Source: Halobacillus_B rhizosphaerae (GTDB lineage Bacteria; Bacillota; Bacilli; Bacillales; Halobacillaceae). From it: a stretch of DNA of 64,000 nt. The position numbers and the translations under genes are program-made. The stretch is taken from positions 1-64,000 of the forward strand of contig NZ_JAUTWQ010000012.1 in NCBI RefSeq assembly GCF_046719735.1, written 5' to 3'. Each line of letters begins with the position of its first letter. Position 1 is the stretch's first letter. The notes beneath the pieces are model-generated. The model was not told the DNA's origin. It saw only the letters and a program-made list of their open reading frames with translations, and ran no database searches. Positions 32,845 to 42,044 of the stretch are shown piece after piece.

Positions 32845-34071
32845 TTACGCTTCTTCTTCAAAGAGGCGGGAAATTTCTACAATAACTTGAGTGGCTTTTT
32901 CCATGTTATCGAGGGAAACATATTCGAACTTCCCATGGAAATTCTCTCCCCCGGTAAAGATATTCGGTGTAGGAAGACCCATATAGGAGAGCTGGGAACC
33001 GTCTGTACCTCCACGGATTGGTTTCACGAGTGGTTCGATATTTATATTCTTCATGGCTTTACTTGCTTTATCTACGATTTCTTTTACGGGCCTGATTTTA
33101 TCACCCATATTGTAATATTGATCCTTCATTTCCAGAGAAATGCTGTTCTCCCCATACTCTTCTCTCAAACGGTCTGCGATCTGCAGCATGGTTTGCTTCT
33201 TCTCCGCGAACTTCTCCTTATCATGATCACGAATGAGGTAAACTAGCTGCGTCTTTTCTACATCTCCCTCAAATGAATTCAAGTGGAAGAAGCCTTCATA
33301 CTCCTCTGTATGTTCAGGTGCCTGTCCAGCTGGAAGCCCCTCGTTAAATTGCATAGCCAGCTTTACCGCGTTGACCATTTTATCTTTTGCAGTACCTGGG
33401 TGAACACTATTTCCATTAAAAGTTACTTTCGCCATCGCAGCATTAAAGCTCTCATATTGCAATTCACCCAACGGGCCGCCATCCACTGTATAAGCATAGG
33501 AGGCTCCAAAACGATCGACGTCAAATTTGTGCGGACCGCGTCCAATTTCTTCATCCGGTGTAAAGGCTACTCTTATTTTGCCGTGCTTGATTTCAGGATG
33601 CTGAATTAAATAATCCATGGCTGTCATTATTTCGGTCACTCCGGCTTTATTGTCCGCACCTAAAAGAGTCGTTCCATCCGTTGTAATTAACGTATGACCT
33701 ATATATCCCTCAAGCTCAGGAAAATCTTCAGGAGAAAGAGTTACAGTTTCGTTCAGTGGAATGCCGCCGCCCTGATAATTTTCAACCACCTGAGGGTTCA
33801 CACCCGCCCCTGTAAAATCAGTCGCCGTATCCACATGGGCAAGAAAACCGATCACAGGGACTTCCTTCTCTGTATTGGCAGGCAAAGAAGCCATCACATA
33901 ACCGTACCTGTCCATTTCAACCTCTTCCATGCCAATATCTTTTAATTCTTGAACCAGTTGATTGGCGAGGATCAATTGCCCCTCTGTAGACGGTGTACTA
34001 TCTACACTTTCATCTGATTGCGTATTAATTTTCACATAAGATGTAAATCTCTGCAGTAAATCTTCTTTCAT
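32845..34071 (-). CDS. pepT: Peptidase T (tripeptidase)
   Basis: Cytoplasmic zinc aminotripeptidase of the M20 family, 408 residues. Metal and catalytic residues are in GFLAHVDTATDF (His and Asp, about 77-88), LLGADNKAGVTEIM (bridging Asp), AFTPDEEIGRG (catalytic Glu and metal Glu) and TVDGGPLGE. The dimerisation domain follows, then RGGTDGSQLSYMGLPTPNIFTGGENFHG, the last zinc-ligand block. Two starts overlap the ribosome site window; ATG 34071 lies 9 nt from AAGGAGG and is preferred over the adjacent GTG. Single gene, divergent from the AI-2E family gene. Confidence 0.96.
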   Translation of the reverse strand: MKEDLLQRFTSYVKINTQSDESVDSTPSTEGQLILANQLVQELKDIGMEEVEMDRYGYVMASLPANTEKEVPVIGFLAHVDTATDFTGAGVNPQVVENYQGGGIPLNETVTLSPEDFPELEGYIGHTLITTDGTTLLGADNKAGVTEIMTAMDYLIQHPEIKHGKIRVAFTPDEEIGRGPHKFDVDRFGASYAYTVDGGPLGELQYESFNAAMAKVTFNGNSVHPGTAKDKMVNAVKLAMQFNEGLPAGQAPEHTEEYEGFFHLNSFEGDVEKTQLVYLIRDHDKEKFAEKKQTMLQIADRLREEYGENSISLEMKDQYYNMGDKIRPVKEIVDKASKAMKNINIEPLVKPIRGGTDGSQLSYMGLPTPNIFTGGENFHGKFEYVSLDNMEKATQVIVEISRLFEEEA

Positions 34072-34222
34072 CACACTGTTCCTCCTTAAGTTCTAATTGC
34101 TGTTCCATTCTTTACGGGGTAGAAGAGATCATCAAGGGCGATCTCTGTCCGTACAAGCATGCTTATGCTTTTCTTAAGTTTATAAATAGATTAGAATAAA
34201 GTAAACTTATAACAGGAATTAT

Positions 34223-35359
34223 TTGCTGGAATCTCGAACATTAAGTAAGATCCCAAATTTTTTACATAAAGGTGTGTCGCAATTGATTCATAAACGATGG
34301 TTCCAAGCAATTGTGGTTGGCATTTTAGTCAGCCTGCTTATTTACATGATTCATCTGATTGGATTCTTCTTTCAGCCCATATTCACTTACATTGGAGCGA
34401 TCGCCGTTCCTCTAATTGGCGGAGGGATCCTATTTTACATTTCAAGGCCGGTGCTGCATTTCCTTGAACGAAATAAAATTCACCGTCTTCTTGCTATATT
34501 AACCATTTTTGTGCTTTATATTTTCATTGGATTCTTAATCACTCAATTTATCGCTCCTGTAGCCCAGCAGCAATTCTCAAAGTTAATTGATAATTTTCCA
34601 ATTATGGTTAATATGTTTACCGACAGTATTAACTATTGGCAGCAGAATCAGGATATTATCCCCAGCCAATTTGACAGCACCATTAACAGTGTTGTAGATA
34701 ATCTGCAAAGCTACCTGCAAAATGCTTCCAAGATATTAATCAACTTTATCAGTCAGCTAATCGGTTTTGTATTTGCTCTTGTGCTTGTCCCGTTCTTCTT
34801 ATTCTTCATGTTAAAAGATGGCGAGAAATTTGTTCCGTTTGTGAAGCAGTTTCTCGGACGCAGAGTTGGAGATAGCTTTGAAAGGTTAGCAGGATCCATT
34901 GACCATACGTTGAATGCCTTCATCTTAGGCCAGGTGACCGTCAGTATTGTCGTCGGTCTCATTCTGCTTGTCGGTTATTTAATTATCGGCCTGCCTTATT
35001 CTCTTACTCTCGCACTGTTCGCCATGCTAATGAATGTTATCCCGTTTATCGGTCCATTTCTTGCCGTTCTGCCTGCCATGCTTGTCGGTCTATTCCAGGA
35101 TCCCATGATGGCCGTGTATGTCGTAATTATTATGCTGGTTGCTCAGCAAATCGAAGGAAACTTTGTCTCTCCGAACGTTATGGGGAAGGCATTAAGTATT
35201 CACCCGCTTACGATCATTACGATTATTCTAGCGGCTGGAAGTCTGGCAGGATTTATCGGCTTGCTGTTTGCCATTCCTGCCTATGCTGTTATTAAGGCAA
35301 TTGTAAGTCATCTTTACCACGAGTGGCTTGCATACCGGTCCCCTTCTGAAAGTGAATAA
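34223..35359 (+). CDS. AI-2E family transporter (PF01594-type membrane protein)
   Basis: Membrane protein of 378 residues with about eight helices and a large soluble segment around residues 115-180. Family motifs: PFFLFFMLKDGEKF, GSIDHTLNAFILGQ, NVIPFIGPFLAVLPAMLVGL and QQIEGNFVSPNVMGKALSIHPL. Some relatives are cation/proton antiporters or autoinducer exporters, so substrate is open; in a halophile sodium or lithium export is an attractive guess. The start is uncertain: TTG at 34223 has aggaatt upstream, and no ATG occurs in frame before residue 40. Confidence 0.82.
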   Translation: MLESRTLSKIPNFLHKGVSQLIHKRWFQAIVVGILVSLLIYMIHLIGFFFQPIFTYIGAIAVPLIGGGILFYISRPVLHFLERNKIHRLLAILTIFVLYIFIGFLITQFIAPVAQQQFSKLIDNFPIMVNMFTDSINYWQQNQDIIPSQFDSTINSVVDNLQSYLQNASKILINFISQLIGFVFALVLVPFFLFFMLKDGEKFVPFVKQFLGRRVGDSFERLAGSIDHTLNAFILGQVTVSIVVGLILLVGYLIIGLPYSLTLALFAMLMNVIPFIGPFLAVLPAMLVGLFQDPMMAVYVVIIMLVAQQIEGNFVSPNVMGKALSIHPLTIITIILAAGSLAGFIGLLFAIPAYAVIKAIVSHLYHEWLAYRSPSESE

Positions 35360-35398
35360 TTCATCAGAATAATACACGAAAAATAAGTCTTTAAAATT

Positions 35399-35456
35399 AA
35401 ATCCGAACGATGAGGAAATACGTACTCCATTCTTCCCTTATCGTTCGGATTTTTTG
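35399..35456. terminator. ATCCGAACGATGATGG hairpin, copy 5
   Basis: aaatccgaacgatgagg pairs with ccttatcgttcggattt. It lies between convergent genes and its right arm forms the stop codon and last codons of the gene at 35438. Confidence 0.85.
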
Positions 35457-35857
35457 TCCTTCATGATGTCAGTTGGATCGGTTTGAGGTGCTTCACTGCA
35501 ATTGACTTCCAAATCCGTTATCGTACCCTGATGGAAATAAAGCTGCCAACGTTGATCGATATATTTCCAAATAGAGCTTCGCAGCGTATTTCTTTTTCTT
35601 GTCTGGTCGGCGACAAAATATGTAGTTAAAGTTACACCTTCAGCTAATGACTGAATCTTAAAATTGTGCAGCGTCATTTCCGAAAGGACCACACCACTCT
35701 CCAAGCATTCTTTCTTATCGTATGGATAGCCTGAACTTCCTATTTCCCAAAACTCGTCAGCGAGGATAGCATTAAGATGCTCATAGGAATTACGAACGTC
35801 CAGCTTTAAATGTCGTTCTTCAAGCTCCCTTAAATGTTCTTCTAAATGGCTGCTCAT
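35438..35857 (-). CDS. DUF4440 / NTF2-like protein
   Basis: A 139-residue cone-fold protein similar to DUF4440 (SnoaL/NTF2-like): an N-terminal helix EEHLRELEERHLKL, ILADEFWEIGSSGYPYDKKEC, then alternating strands TTYFVADQ and SIWKYIDQRWQLYFHQGT. No catalytic residues can be assigned, and the C-terminal tail after residue 120 is not part of the fold. The last six or seven codons (DKKSER and stop) are made of the arm of a repeat hairpin, so the natural C terminus may have been replaced by repeat insertion. Confidence 0.75.
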   Translation of the reverse strand: MSSHLEEHLRELEERHLKLDVRNSYEHLNAILADEFWEIGSSGYPYDKKECLESGVVLSEMTLHNFKIQSLAEGVTLTTYFVADQTRKRNTLRSSIWKYIDQRWQLYFHQGTITDLEVNCSEAPQTDPTDIMKDKKSER

Positions 35858-35904
35858 CTTCTCCCCCTCCTTCTATACATACAAATTGACAGAATCATCC
35901 AAGC

Positions 35905-36462
35905 CTATAAGTTGAAATGTTCTTTAATCATCTGAGCAGCTATTTCAGGGGTTAACTGTTCATTATTCAACCTTAAATAGTTCTCTTGCTCAATTTCTCC
36001 TGGGTAAGAATTTAACCGGAGTTTTTTCATCGTGCTTTTCAAATGCTGTTCGGATTGTTCAAGATTCCTCTTTGTTGGTTTGTTCTGGAGTCTATGAGGG
36101 GTTTTATTTCTATCTAGTCTAACGTCCATATCAGCTTCCAGTTCTACAAAATAAGTATCGGCCCCCTGGGCACTGAAAATCGCAGACATATTTTCTACGG
36201 CATCCCAATCTTTCTGCTGATCAAACGCCCATACATAAGTGAAAATCATTCCATAATGATGGCTGGCAGAAAAGGACTTGAATATTTCCTCGCGAAACAA
36301 GTGCGTTAATCTCCACATCTCCTCAGAAAAACCATAAAGAGGTTCCAGTAAATCTATCGTCATGTGATTATGAAAAAGCTTAAGACCTGTAATTTTCGCA
36401 AGCTCTTGCCCCACGGTCATTTTGCCCACTGCCTGGGGGCCGAATAGTAACACAAATTTCAT
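35905..36462 (-). CDS. P-loop kinase-like protein
   Basis: A 185-residue AAA/shikimate-kinase-like nucleotide-binding protein. Walker A is FGPQAVGKMT (about residues 7-16), followed by FHNHMTIDLLEPLYGF, a DLLEP motif typical of a Bacillaceae family of small kinases of unknown substrate. Walker-B-like MIFTYVWAFD and a RLDRNKTPHRLQNKP lid with several basic residues follow. The frame opens earlier, but GGGGAGGAG before the ATG at 36462 sets the start. It follows the azoreductase gene behind a terminator. Confidence 0.75.
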   Translation of the reverse strand: MKFVLLFGPQAVGKMTVGQELAKITGLKLFHNHMTIDLLEPLYGFSEEMWRLTHLFREEIFKSFSASHHYGMIFTYVWAFDQQKDWDAVENMSAIFSAQGADTYFVELEADMDVRLDRNKTPHRLQNKPTKRNLEQSEQHLKSTMKKLRLNSYPGEIEQENYLRLNNEQLTPEIAAQMIKEHFNL

Positions 36463-36571
36463 TCCATCTCTCCTCCCCAACCACAGTCTGCTCAAAATTT
36501 AGAAGCAGATAAAGATACATGCATTTTATCATATCTGCCTTTAAGGTAAATGGAATCCGTATCTTAATAGA

Positions 36572-36603
36572 AAAAACCCGAACCACTGTAGGGTTCGAGT
36601 TTT
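36572..36603. terminator. CCCGAACC-family terminator
   Basis: AACCCGAACC pairs with GGGTTCGAGTT with a short loop; A run on the left gives a T run on the minus strand after azoR. Confidence 0.75.
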
Positions 36604-36639
36604 CTGAGAGAGACTACTTTTGTGTGTCGTGCAGTTTTA

Positions 36640-37275
36640 TTAAAAGGTTTGCGCTAAATCCTTCGCACGGTTAATACCATCCTGCTTAATATCTTCAGCT
36701 TTATCTGGCATCGCAGCATGACCTTCGACAAATAATCCTTCATAAGAAGGGACGCCAAAGAAATTCATCACCGTTTGCAAGTAACGGTCCCCCATTTCCA
36801 TCCCAGCTGCCGGTCCTTCAGAGTAGATTCCTCCGCGGGCCTGGATGTGAAGAGCTTTCTTATCAGTAAGAAGTCCAACTGGTCCTTCTTCCGTATATTT
36901 AAAAGCCTTCCCAGCTACAGCAACGGAATCAATATAGGCTTTCATGACAGGAGGGAACGAGAAGTTCCATAAAGGAGTCACAAATACATATTTGTCCGCG
37001 TCAATAAACTGCTCACTTAGTTCAGATAAGCGTCCGACTTTTTCTTTTTCGGACTGACTCAGTTCTTCAAAACCTTTCCCCGACTGCAGTTTCCCCCAGC
37101 CTTGGAATACGTCCGCATCTATGTGAGGAATATTTTCTTTATAAAGATCTATATGAACAACCTCATCACTCTCATTAACTTCCTTATATTTATTGATAAA
37201 TGCGGATGCCGCTGCCATGCTGTAAGATTGTGTTTCATCGTGTGGATGAGCTGTAATATACAATACTTTTGACAT
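36640..37275 (-). CDS. azoR: FMN-dependent NADH-azoreductase
   Basis: Flavodoxin-fold NADH:quinone/azo reductase that protects against quinones and electrophiles. 211 residues matches B. subtilis AzoR1/AzoR2. Motifs: YITAHPHDETQSYSM (FMN phosphate loop), FVTPLWNFSFPPVMKAYIDSV (about residues 97-117) and IQARGGIYSEGPA. Two ATGs are in frame; AGGAAGG lies 9 nt from the second (37275), which is used. Single gene ending at a CCCGAACC-type terminator. Confidence 0.93.
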   Translation of the reverse strand: MSKVLYITAHPHDETQSYSMAAASAFINKYKEVNESDEVVHIDLYKENIPHIDADVFQGWGKLQSGKGFEELSQSEKEKVGRLSELSEQFIDADKYVFVTPLWNFSFPPVMKAYIDSVAVAGKAFKYTEEGPVGLLTDKKALHIQARGGIYSEGPAAGMEMGDRYLQTVMNFFGVPSYEGLFVEGHAAMPDKAEDIKQDGINRAKDLAQTF

Positions 37276-37407
37276 AATCATTCACCTTCCTATTTGAGCT
37301 TCATGTTCATGAAATCCAAGATGACAAAATACTATCTTGAATTAAAGATAACTGAACACGAATATCATCATAAAGGACGGTTTCATTCAAGTCAATTTAT
37401 TTGTTCC

Positions 37408-37436
37408 AAAAAAAAAGACTTGTCTAAGTGACAAAT
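37408..37436 (-). terminator. Terminator of the 44-residue gene
   Basis: Minus strand ATTTGTC-ACTTA-GACAAGT stem followed by CTTTTTTTTT. Confidence 0.75.
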
Positions 37437-37448
37437 CGAGGATGGGAT

Positions 37449-37583
37449 TCATTTAATTTCAAAAGGGTTCCCACCTATATTTTTTCTTGCTTCGTCAGTT
37501 ACTTCTGCCACAGGATGAGAGTCAGGTGCTTCTTTCAACTCTATCTTACCACTTCCATCATAATGAACCGGATAGTCTTCCAT
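37449..37583 (-). CDS. Small hypothetical protein, 44 residues
   Basis: A short acidic protein (MEDYPVHYDGSGKIELKEA, then DSHPVAEVTDEARKNIGG, ending NPFEIK). AGGAGGTGG lies 6-9 nt before the ATG and an intrinsic terminator follows 13 bp after the stop, which together make a real gene likely. No motif, no membrane segment, no signal peptide. I do not recognise the family. Confidence 0.7.
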   Translation of the reverse strand: MEDYPVHYDGSGKIELKEAPDSHPVAEVTDEARKNIGGNPFEIK

Positions 37584-37758
37584 CCTTTTCCACCTCCTCT
37601 ACTTCATCATAACTGAAAGCGCATACAAAGTCTTTATATTTTTTAAAAATTCCAAAAATAATATGTTATCTCTTCCATACACACATGTCACACTTTTCTT
37701 TCTCCTTTAATCAGTGGAGGAATAAAACGGTAACGTCCGCCATCGATCCTCAAGAAAC

Positions 37759-37812
37759 AAAAAATCCGAACGACGATGGAATCATTGGTAACATTCCCTC
37801 ATCGTTCGGATT
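37759..37812. terminator. ATCCGAACGATGATGG hairpin, copy 6
   Basis: aaaatccgaacgacgatgg pairs with cctcatcgttcggatt. Downstream of dctP on the minus strand. Confidence 0.85.
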
Positions 37813-37872
37813 CATAACTAAATGACTTCCTTTAATGCTATTCCACCCTAGGAAAAGAAACCAAACAAATGG

Positions 37873-38940
37873 TTATTCCCCTGATGCTGAATCAATTTCT
37901 TTTTGAAGTTTATCTAAAATCTTACCATCTACAGTAGAAACATCACTACGATAATAATCGCGAACAGGTTTCGCTGCTTGTTTGAATTTCTCGCGATTTT
38001 CATCCGTTAATTCTACAATCTCAGTAGGATTTTCTTTATCATTTTTGATTTTTTTCAACCAATCTTCATTTTGCTGCTTCTGTTCTTTAAAGACCCAATC
38101 CTGCATTTCCTTCGTCGTATCATCGACCATACCTCTTATATCATCAGGAAGACTTTCGTACCAATCATTATTAACGGTAGTCATGGCTACGTAGTTATTG
38201 TGACTGGATAGAGTCATATAATCTTGTACTTCATTAAAAGAAGCGTCCCCGATAAAGAAGATTGGATTTTCCTCTCCTTCCACCGTACCACGATCAAGGG
38301 CTGTATAAAGCTCCGACCAGCTCATCGGTGTAGGATCTGCTCCATACGCTTTATAAGATCTTAAAATAAGCGGAGACGTTTGGGTCCTCATTTTAAAGTT
38401 TTCAAAATCTGAAGGTTTCTCAATTTTTTTACTGGAGGTCCACTGCATGGCTCCTTCTGTCCAGTAAGATAACGGCGTAATGCTATGCTCTTCATATTTA
38501 TTACGCAAATCTGTATTAAGGGCTTCACTTGTATTTAATATCTCTTGCGTCGTTTTCACACTTTCAGGAAATAAGAAATGCAAGGCGAAAATCTGTCCCT
38601 CTTTCACCATGTTACCTGTAAAACCTGGAGACATAACCGCCATTTGTACGGCTCCGTTCTGCAATTGTTCCACCTGGTCCACTTCACTGCCAAGACCGCC
38701 AAATTCATAAACTTGAATGTTTACATTTCCGTCGGATTTCTCCTTCATTCGTTTGGCAAACTCCTGAGCATACTCATATTGAACCTGCCCTTTTACTTCT
38801 TCCGTTACGAATTTCCAGTTGTAAGTTTTCCCGTCACTGCTGCCGCCAGAGCTGCTTTCATCATTTCCTCCGCAGGCCGATAATACTAGACTCAACACAA
38901 ACAGCATCACTAATCCTAATACTCTCTTCTTTTTTAAAAT
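37873..38940 (-). CDS. dctP: TRAP transporter substrate-binding lipoprotein (DctP family)
   Basis: External receptor that delivers a carboxylate-type solute to the TRAP permease. The mature domain is DctP-like: FAKRMKEKSDGNVNIQVYEFGGLG, PEEsites and MRTQTSPLILRSYKAYGADPTPMSWSELYTAL-type region near residues 185-215, whose Arg binds the substrate carboxylate. It is a lipoprotein: lipobox LVLSAC with Cys at residue 23. The first ATG/GTG-type start (38910) would leave no charged N terminus. In frame upstream, ATT at 38940 lies 8 nt after GGGAGG and gives a normal LKKKRVLGLVMLFVLSLVLSAC-type signal, so an ATT start is proposed. 355 residues. Confidence 0.88.
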   Translation of the reverse strand: MLKKKRVLGLVMLFVLSLVLSACGGNDESSSGGSSDGKTYNWKFVTEEVKGQVQYEYAQEFAKRMKEKSDGNVNIQVYEFGGLGSEVDQVEQLQNGAVQMAVMSPGFTGNMVKEGQIFALHFLFPESVKTTQEILNTSEALNTDLRNKYEEHSITPLSYWTEGAMQWTSSKKIEKPSDFENFKMRTQTSPLILRSYKAYGADPTPMSWSELYTALDRGTVEGEENPIFFIGDASFNEVQDYMTLSSHNNYVAMTTVNNDWYESLPDDIRGMVDDTTKEMQDWVFKEQKQQNEDWLKKIKNDKENPTEIVELTDENREKFKQAAKPVRDYYRSDVSTVDGKILDKLQKEIDSASGE

Positions 38941-38985
38941 AATGATGACCTCCCAATTTTTATAAATAGACCTCCACGCTTTGCT

Positions 38986-40251
38986 TTAAAGAAAAGCGAG
39001 TGAAAGTTGTTCAAAGTAAATTAATAAAATAGAAATAAGCACCAGCATGATAATATAAGGCGGTGTTCCCTTAATGACTTGCAGGTATGGTTTATTAAAC
39101 ACAGCACTTGCAGTAAATATGTCTACTCCAAACGGTGGTGTTGCTGAACCTAAAGCCGCCTGGAAGGTAATGACTACCCCTAAGTGCACAGGATCAATAC
39201 CTGCAGCAACCGCCGGTGGATAAAAGATTGGCGTTAACACCAAAATGACGACAATCGGATCGACAAACATACAGCCGATAAAGAAAAAGATAGTAACCAT
39301 GAACAGCACATAAATGCCGCTGGGATCGGTTCCTAATACAGCTTCTGAAATCATCTGCGGGATCCTTGCGAAGGAGATGACCCAGGTGAATGCTTGTCCA
39401 CCTGCCACCAGAACAAATACGGCAGAGGTAACAAGACCTGTCGACCTCGCTATACGGGGAAGTTCTTTAAGATGAATGGAACGGAATAGTACGACTTCTA
39501 GTAGAAAGGCATACAGAACAGACATCCCTGCTGCTTCCGTTGGGCTGAAGATCCCACTGTATATTCCGCCAATGATAATAACGGGAAAGCCCAATGGAAA
39601 CAGTGCCCTTCTCGTCATTTTCAAGCGTTCGCTCCAGGAAGCTTTCTCCGCAAGCGGGATCTTCGTCACTTTAGCGTGAATCACACTATAAATAGCAAAG
39701 CAGACGAAGACAATAATTCCGGGTATAATTCCCGCTATAAACAGGTCGCCGACAGATGTTCCCGAGACAAGCCCATAAATGATCATTCCGATACTAGGGG
39801 GTACTAGCAAGGCCACATCACTAGAATTAATGATAAGGGCAATGGCCGTATGATCTTTATAGCCAATTTTTAATAATCGCTGTCTCATCGGCTTTCCTAT
39901 CGCAACAACCGTAGCTTGAGTCGAGCCTGAAATCGCGCCGAACAACGTACACGCTGCCGCAGTCGTGACGGCATAGCCTCCTCTAATATGACCTATAAAC
40001 GAGCCAATAAAATCGAGCAGTCGGTTCGAAGTCTTTCCTGTTGTCATAATATCTGCTGCAAATATAAATAACGGAACCGCTAACAGTACATAAGGTTCGA
40101 TTCCGGTAGAAAATTGCTGCATAAGAATCATAGGGTCCAAATTAGGAAAATAAATGAACATTACAATTAATGGAGCTGCCATGAGCGGAATCATCATTGG
40201 AAAGTTCAATAATAGCAGGACCACCATGATCGTAAGTAGGGTCGCGATCAT
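38986..40251 (-). CDS. dctM: TRAP transporter large permease (DctM)
   Basis: Main membrane subunit, 421 residues and about 12 helices, that carries the solute inward with sodium in this family. Typical DctM motifs: PYVLLAVPLFIFAADIMTTG, GAISGSTQATVVAIG, LLVPPSIGMIIYG (about residue 150), GIFSPTEAAGMSVLYA and ALGSATPPFGVDIF. It lies between dctQ and dctP. Gaps of 50 and 45 bp suggest one transcript. Ribosome site AAAGGATAAC lies before the ATG. Confidence 0.94.
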   Translation of the reverse strand: MIATLLTIMVVLLLLNFPMMIPLMAAPLIVMFIYFPNLDPMILMQQFSTGIEPYVLLAVPLFIFAADIMTTGKTSNRLLDFIGSFIGHIRGGYAVTTAAACTLFGAISGSTQATVVAIGKPMRQRLLKIGYKDHTAIALIINSSDVALLVPPSIGMIIYGLVSGTSVGDLFIAGIIPGIIVFVCFAIYSVIHAKVTKIPLAEKASWSERLKMTRRALFPLGFPVIIIGGIYSGIFSPTEAAGMSVLYAFLLEVVLFRSIHLKELPRIARSTGLVTSAVFVLVAGGQAFTWVISFARIPQMISEAVLGTDPSGIYVLFMVTIFFFIGCMFVDPIVVILVLTPIFYPPAVAAGIDPVHLGVVITFQAALGSATPPFGVDIFTASAVFNKPYLQVIKGTPPYIIMLVLISILLIYFEQLSLAFL

Positions 40252-40301
40252 ATTGTTATCCTTTCTTCATACATTGAGTTTAGTTAATAAGAAACCATTC
40301 A

Positions 40302-40859
40302 TTATAGGTGGATTTCTTCGTTTACATCGCGTTTCTCTTCGTCATTATAGTCCTTAGCATCCGTTCCTAAATAAACATACTCCCGATCCTTAATATTAAT
40401 CCAGGCGTTTCTTAGAAATTGAATACCTCCGAGCAAGAAACCAATGGGAATGAAGATATATAAGTAATAAGCCGGCATTTCCAGAGCCGGTGTTACTCTC
40501 CCTGAGTTATAAACGTCCAACACGTACAAGGAAGAATAATAGGTAAGTATAAATAGGAAAATAGCCGTGACAACCGGAATGAAAATAGCAAGAATCTTGC
40601 GGACTTTAAAGGGTGCAAGATCATAAAAAGCAGACATACTGATATGCCGGCCTTTTCTTGCCGCAAAGCTAATTCCAAGAAAGGTGGCCACGACGATACA
40701 GATTTGACTAACTTCATCTGCAAATGGCGGGGAATAGTTGAATAGCGCCCTGCTTAAGGCTTTCCCAACGACCATCAATGCGATGATAATAACTGCATAG
40801 CTTAAAATGAATTCTTCAAGCTTTAAGATCGCTTTGTCGATCAATTTGAATAGCTTCAA
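40302..40859 (-). CDS. dctQ: TRAP transporter small permease (DctQ)
   Basis: Small subunit of 185 residues with four helices; it joins DctM in the membrane. Motif FADEVSQICIVVATFLGISFAARKGRHISM in the second-third helix region is diagnostic. The frame opens at 40946, but AGAGGAGG at 40871-40878 points to a TTG start at 40859 (LKLFKLIDKAILKLEEFIL), since no ATG lies in frame between. Gene order is Q-M-P, with the receptor last. No two-component system or catabolic gene nearby reveals the substrate. Confidence 0.85.
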   Translation of the reverse strand: MKLFKLIDKAILKLEEFILSYAVIIIALMVVGKALSRALFNYSPPFADEVSQICIVVATFLGISFAARKGRHISMSAFYDLAPFKVRKILAIFIPVVTAIFLFILTYYSSLYVLDVYNSGRVTPALEMPAYYLYIFIPIGFLLGGIQFLRNAWINIKDREYVYLGTDAKDYNDEEKRDVNEEIHL

Positions 40860-41000
40860 ATGTTTGTTACCTCCTCTGATGAGCGCGGGAATAAGTACGA
40901 AGGCCCAGTTACTATTATCATACCGAACAACAAGCGAACAGCCCAAACCTCATTATTCCGAATATTTTGTACCATTTATGTAAATTCTGTAGTGAGGTAA

Positions 41001-41038
41001 ATTAAGAAAGCGATCATGAAAGTATGATCGCTTTAACT
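41001..41038 (-). terminator. Terminator after the GNAT gene at 41120
   Basis: AAAGCGATCAT (41007-41017) with ATGATCGCTTT (41024-41034), loop of six; T-rich on the minus strand. It separates the GNAT gene from the TRAP operon. Confidence 0.8.
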
Positions 41039-41119
41039 GTCTATATGTTTGTTTTCCTCCAATTCCTCTATAAAATTCCCAATCGGATTAAATAATGTAA
41101 TATTTTCCAATAATTGCAA

Positions 41120-41965
41120 TTAGTTAAAATGATAGACTTTCGAATTACCAATCCATTGATAGCCAATTTTCTTATAAATTGAATTAGAAGTAGGGTTTGC
41201 TAAATCCGTATAGAGGGCACAGAACGAAAATCCTTCTCTTAGCAATAGATTCGATAACTGCCAAACGGCCTGACTGGCATATCCTTGCTTCTTAAATTGA
41301 TCCGGGGTAAACACTCCGTTTACTGTCGCACCATGAGGAGTGGTGCGGGCGCGGCAGACCATGGAAACAAATTCTTCTCCCTTCTTCCATAAATACACTC
41401 GCTCAGCGTCAATCATCTCTTTCGCTTGCTGCTCACTATCTTGAGGCGCTGGGGTATTCGTTTCGATAGAGAATTGCTCCAGCCATTTGGCAACCAACTT
41501 TTCCTGGCCGCTTGCTGCGAGGATTAATTTCCCCTCCCCTTCCCGTATCTCTTCAAGCTTATCTAATCGATAGATGCCCTGATGCATTTGCAGTGCCGTT
41601 TCCTGTCCAGTTAGCTCTTGCCACCTTTCCAGAAACCACTGGACCGCATTCTCCTCCCCTAAGATACCCGGGACTTCATGCGCCTCCGTTCGTAAATACT
41701 CTGTTAAAAAGCAGACTTGCTGCCGGGTTACCGATGTAACGGAAGGAAGGATCCATAGGTGTGGCGGCGTTCTTAGCGTTAAGTACACCGGACGTTCCTC
41801 TTCGTCATAAAGGACCAGCATGGACACATCTTCCACGGCTGCCGGGTCTTCTTGTAACCGATGCATAATTCCTAAAGGAAGGTTATTCTCTGCCTCCTGA
41901 GCCATTAATAAAGGTGCGGCTTCTCTCGCAAACTGTGACGGATCTTGAAAACTCTTTATGTTCAT
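41120..41965 (-). CDS. GNAT family N-acetyltransferase
   Basis: Predicted acetyltransferase of 281 residues. The C-terminal GNAT domain shows GATVNGVFTPDQFKKQGYASQAVWQL, the acetyl-CoA motif with Q-x-x-G-Y-A, and LYTDLANPTSNSIYKKIGYQWIG, the motif B with Asn and Tyr typical of the FR47/ZmaR-like group. The N-terminal half (SQFAREAAPLLMAQEAENNLPLGI) is the family's helical lead domain. Substrate unknown. Single gene ended by its own hairpin. Confidence 0.83.
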   Translation of the reverse strand: MNIKSFQDPSQFAREAAPLLMAQEAENNLPLGIMHRLQEDPAAVEDVSMLVLYDEEERPVYLTLRTPPHLWILPSVTSVTRQQVCFLTEYLRTEAHEVPGILGEENAVQWFLERWQELTGQETALQMHQGIYRLDKLEEIREGEGKLILAASGQEKLVAKWLEQFSIETNTPAPQDSEQQAKEMIDAERVYLWKKGEEFVSMVCRARTTPHGATVNGVFTPDQFKKQGYASQAVWQLSNLLLREGFSFCALYTDLANPTSNSIYKKIGYQWIGNSKVYHFN

Positions 41966-42044
41966 CCTTTACCCTCCTGTTAAAAATTACTATTATTATA
42001 CTTACTTGACAGGTCTTCTACAATAGAAGAAAGGAGTGATGAAG

